Assembly (NCBI GenBank): GCA_020721025.1
Contig: DYNO01000031.1
Coordinates: 1 to 22,873, forward strand
Length of the DNA: 22,873 nt
Direction: 5' to 3'
DNA from: Thiomargarita sp.
Lineage (GTDB): Bacteria > Pseudomonadota > Gammaproteobacteria > Beggiatoales > Beggiatoaceae
This document shows, one piece after another, positions 22,437-22,873 of this stretch. The translations under genes were made by a program, and so were the position numbers. The notes under the pieces were generated by a model. That model had not been told where the DNA came from. It searched no databases and saw nothing but the letters and a program-made list of their open reading frames with translations. Numbering within the stretch: position 1 is the stretch's first letter; each line of letters starts with the position of its first letter.

Positions 22437-22442
22437 AGTATA
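22437..22442 (-). promoter_or_regulatory. Probable -10 of ssrA
   Basis: On the minus strand TATACT lies 21 bases before the mature 5' end, leaving a short leader for RNase P processing. No strong -35 is seen (GTGTTA, 16 bases upstream, is weak). Confidence 0.4.
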
Positions 22443-22873
22443 ATCTGATTTTAAAAATTAACACGAGATGTGCGAATAATTCTCACGTCGTCAACACAAC
22501 TGCTTGATTGCTCAAGTCTTAGACCCGCTTCCACTAAGTCAGTTTTCTTACGTGCATTTAGAATCCCGCCGGATCGTGTCGTGGACTCCTACTTTCGTAG
22601 AACAAGCTTTATAGCCTTAACAACTATATCTTATGTCGTTAAATCATGGGACTACGTTTGTAAACAATGTCACAATAGGCTTGGTTCTCGCCGTAAAACA
22701 CATTTGTTTTTTATAAAACGTAGTTCATGACTACATGCTTAATACTGTTACATTTCTGCTGAACACGGTTGAACATCGCCGCTCTTCCGTCCCAACAAAT
22801 GCAGATGAGTTTTTAGGCTCATCAGGTCGTAACCGACAAAGCTCATAGAAACGACTCCATGAGCGCGCTAAAA
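22443..22873. other. Gene-free region upstream of ssrA with clustered small hairpins
   Basis: No credible gene is visible in 430 bp. Several short hairpins are present: CTTGA/TCAAG (22504-22517), CTAC-GAAA-GTAG on the minus strand near 22590-22601, and three in a row at the right end: GATGAG/CTCATC (22804-22823), GTCG/CGAC (22826-22837), GCTCAT/ATGAGC (22841-22864). The last three may belong to the leader or RNA of a gene beyond the edge. I cannot match them to a known riboswitch or RNA family. Confidence 0.3.

Noticed and set aside
22470..22730. 86-residue plus-strand frame upstream of ssrA
   Set aside because: No ribosome site, unusual composition and no recognisable motif. It overlaps small hairpins.

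Overview
The window looks like a stretch of chromosome from a moderately AT-rich gammaproteobacterium. The evidence is RecG, LpxL/HtrB-type acyltransferase, HisS, Kup, a FimV-like LysM protein, RsxA, NadC and an E. coli-like tmRNA tag. Many short palindromic repeats and IS200/IS605 (tnpB) traces are typical of sulfur-oxidising Thiotrichales such as Beggiatoa relatives. That placement is an inference from style and gene content, not a database result.

Layout. At 1-358 (minus) is the 5' part of a tnpB gene cut by the window edge. At 541-701 a 99-bp inverted-repeat insertion sits inside a palindromic repeat. recG (765-2813) and a small FimV-like protein (3165-3854) are on the minus strand. A rhodanese and a PlsC-like acyltransferase (4282-5423) are on plus. 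Next comes a 260-bp AT-rich intergenic segment packed with DnaA boxes (5418-5690), the most striking feature here and a candidate chromosomal replication origin. From there rightward almost everything is on plus: lpxL-like acyltransferase, hisS, kup, an atypical ispF, a PH-domain membrane protein, N-carbamoylputrescine amidase, a chemotaxis block (STAS protein, cheR, cheD, cheB), ndk and a lone rsxA. Two long repeat-filled gaps (12.5-13.0 kb and 17.5-17.9 kb) hold a family of cloverleaf-like palindromic elements. The right end has a degenerate GGDEF protein (minus), an acidic hypothetical, a 103-bp hairpin element, two tandem tnpB 5'-end remnants, nadC (plus), and ssrA/tmRNA (minus) converging on nadC.

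How the genes work together. The only clear functional cluster is chemotaxis adaptation (CheR methyltransferase, CheD deamidase, CheB methylesterase) with a STAS-domain protein as possible partner. The two acyltransferases flank the DnaA-box region and serve lipid or lipid A synthesis. The others are mostly single housekeeping genes with their own promoters, several with an extended -10 (TGnTANAAT). Minus-strand genes to the left of the DnaA-box region and plus-strand genes to the right fit outward replication from that point, although the rhodanese-plsC pair immediately to its left is an exception.

The undescribed items most worth following are the origin-like DnaA array with a DnaA-trio-like tract, the repeat family with compensatory changes in its hairpins, an insertion element whose end abuts the same hairpin loop of that repeat at two loci, and tnpB ends that share a TTGACAAC boundary which can double as a -35 box.
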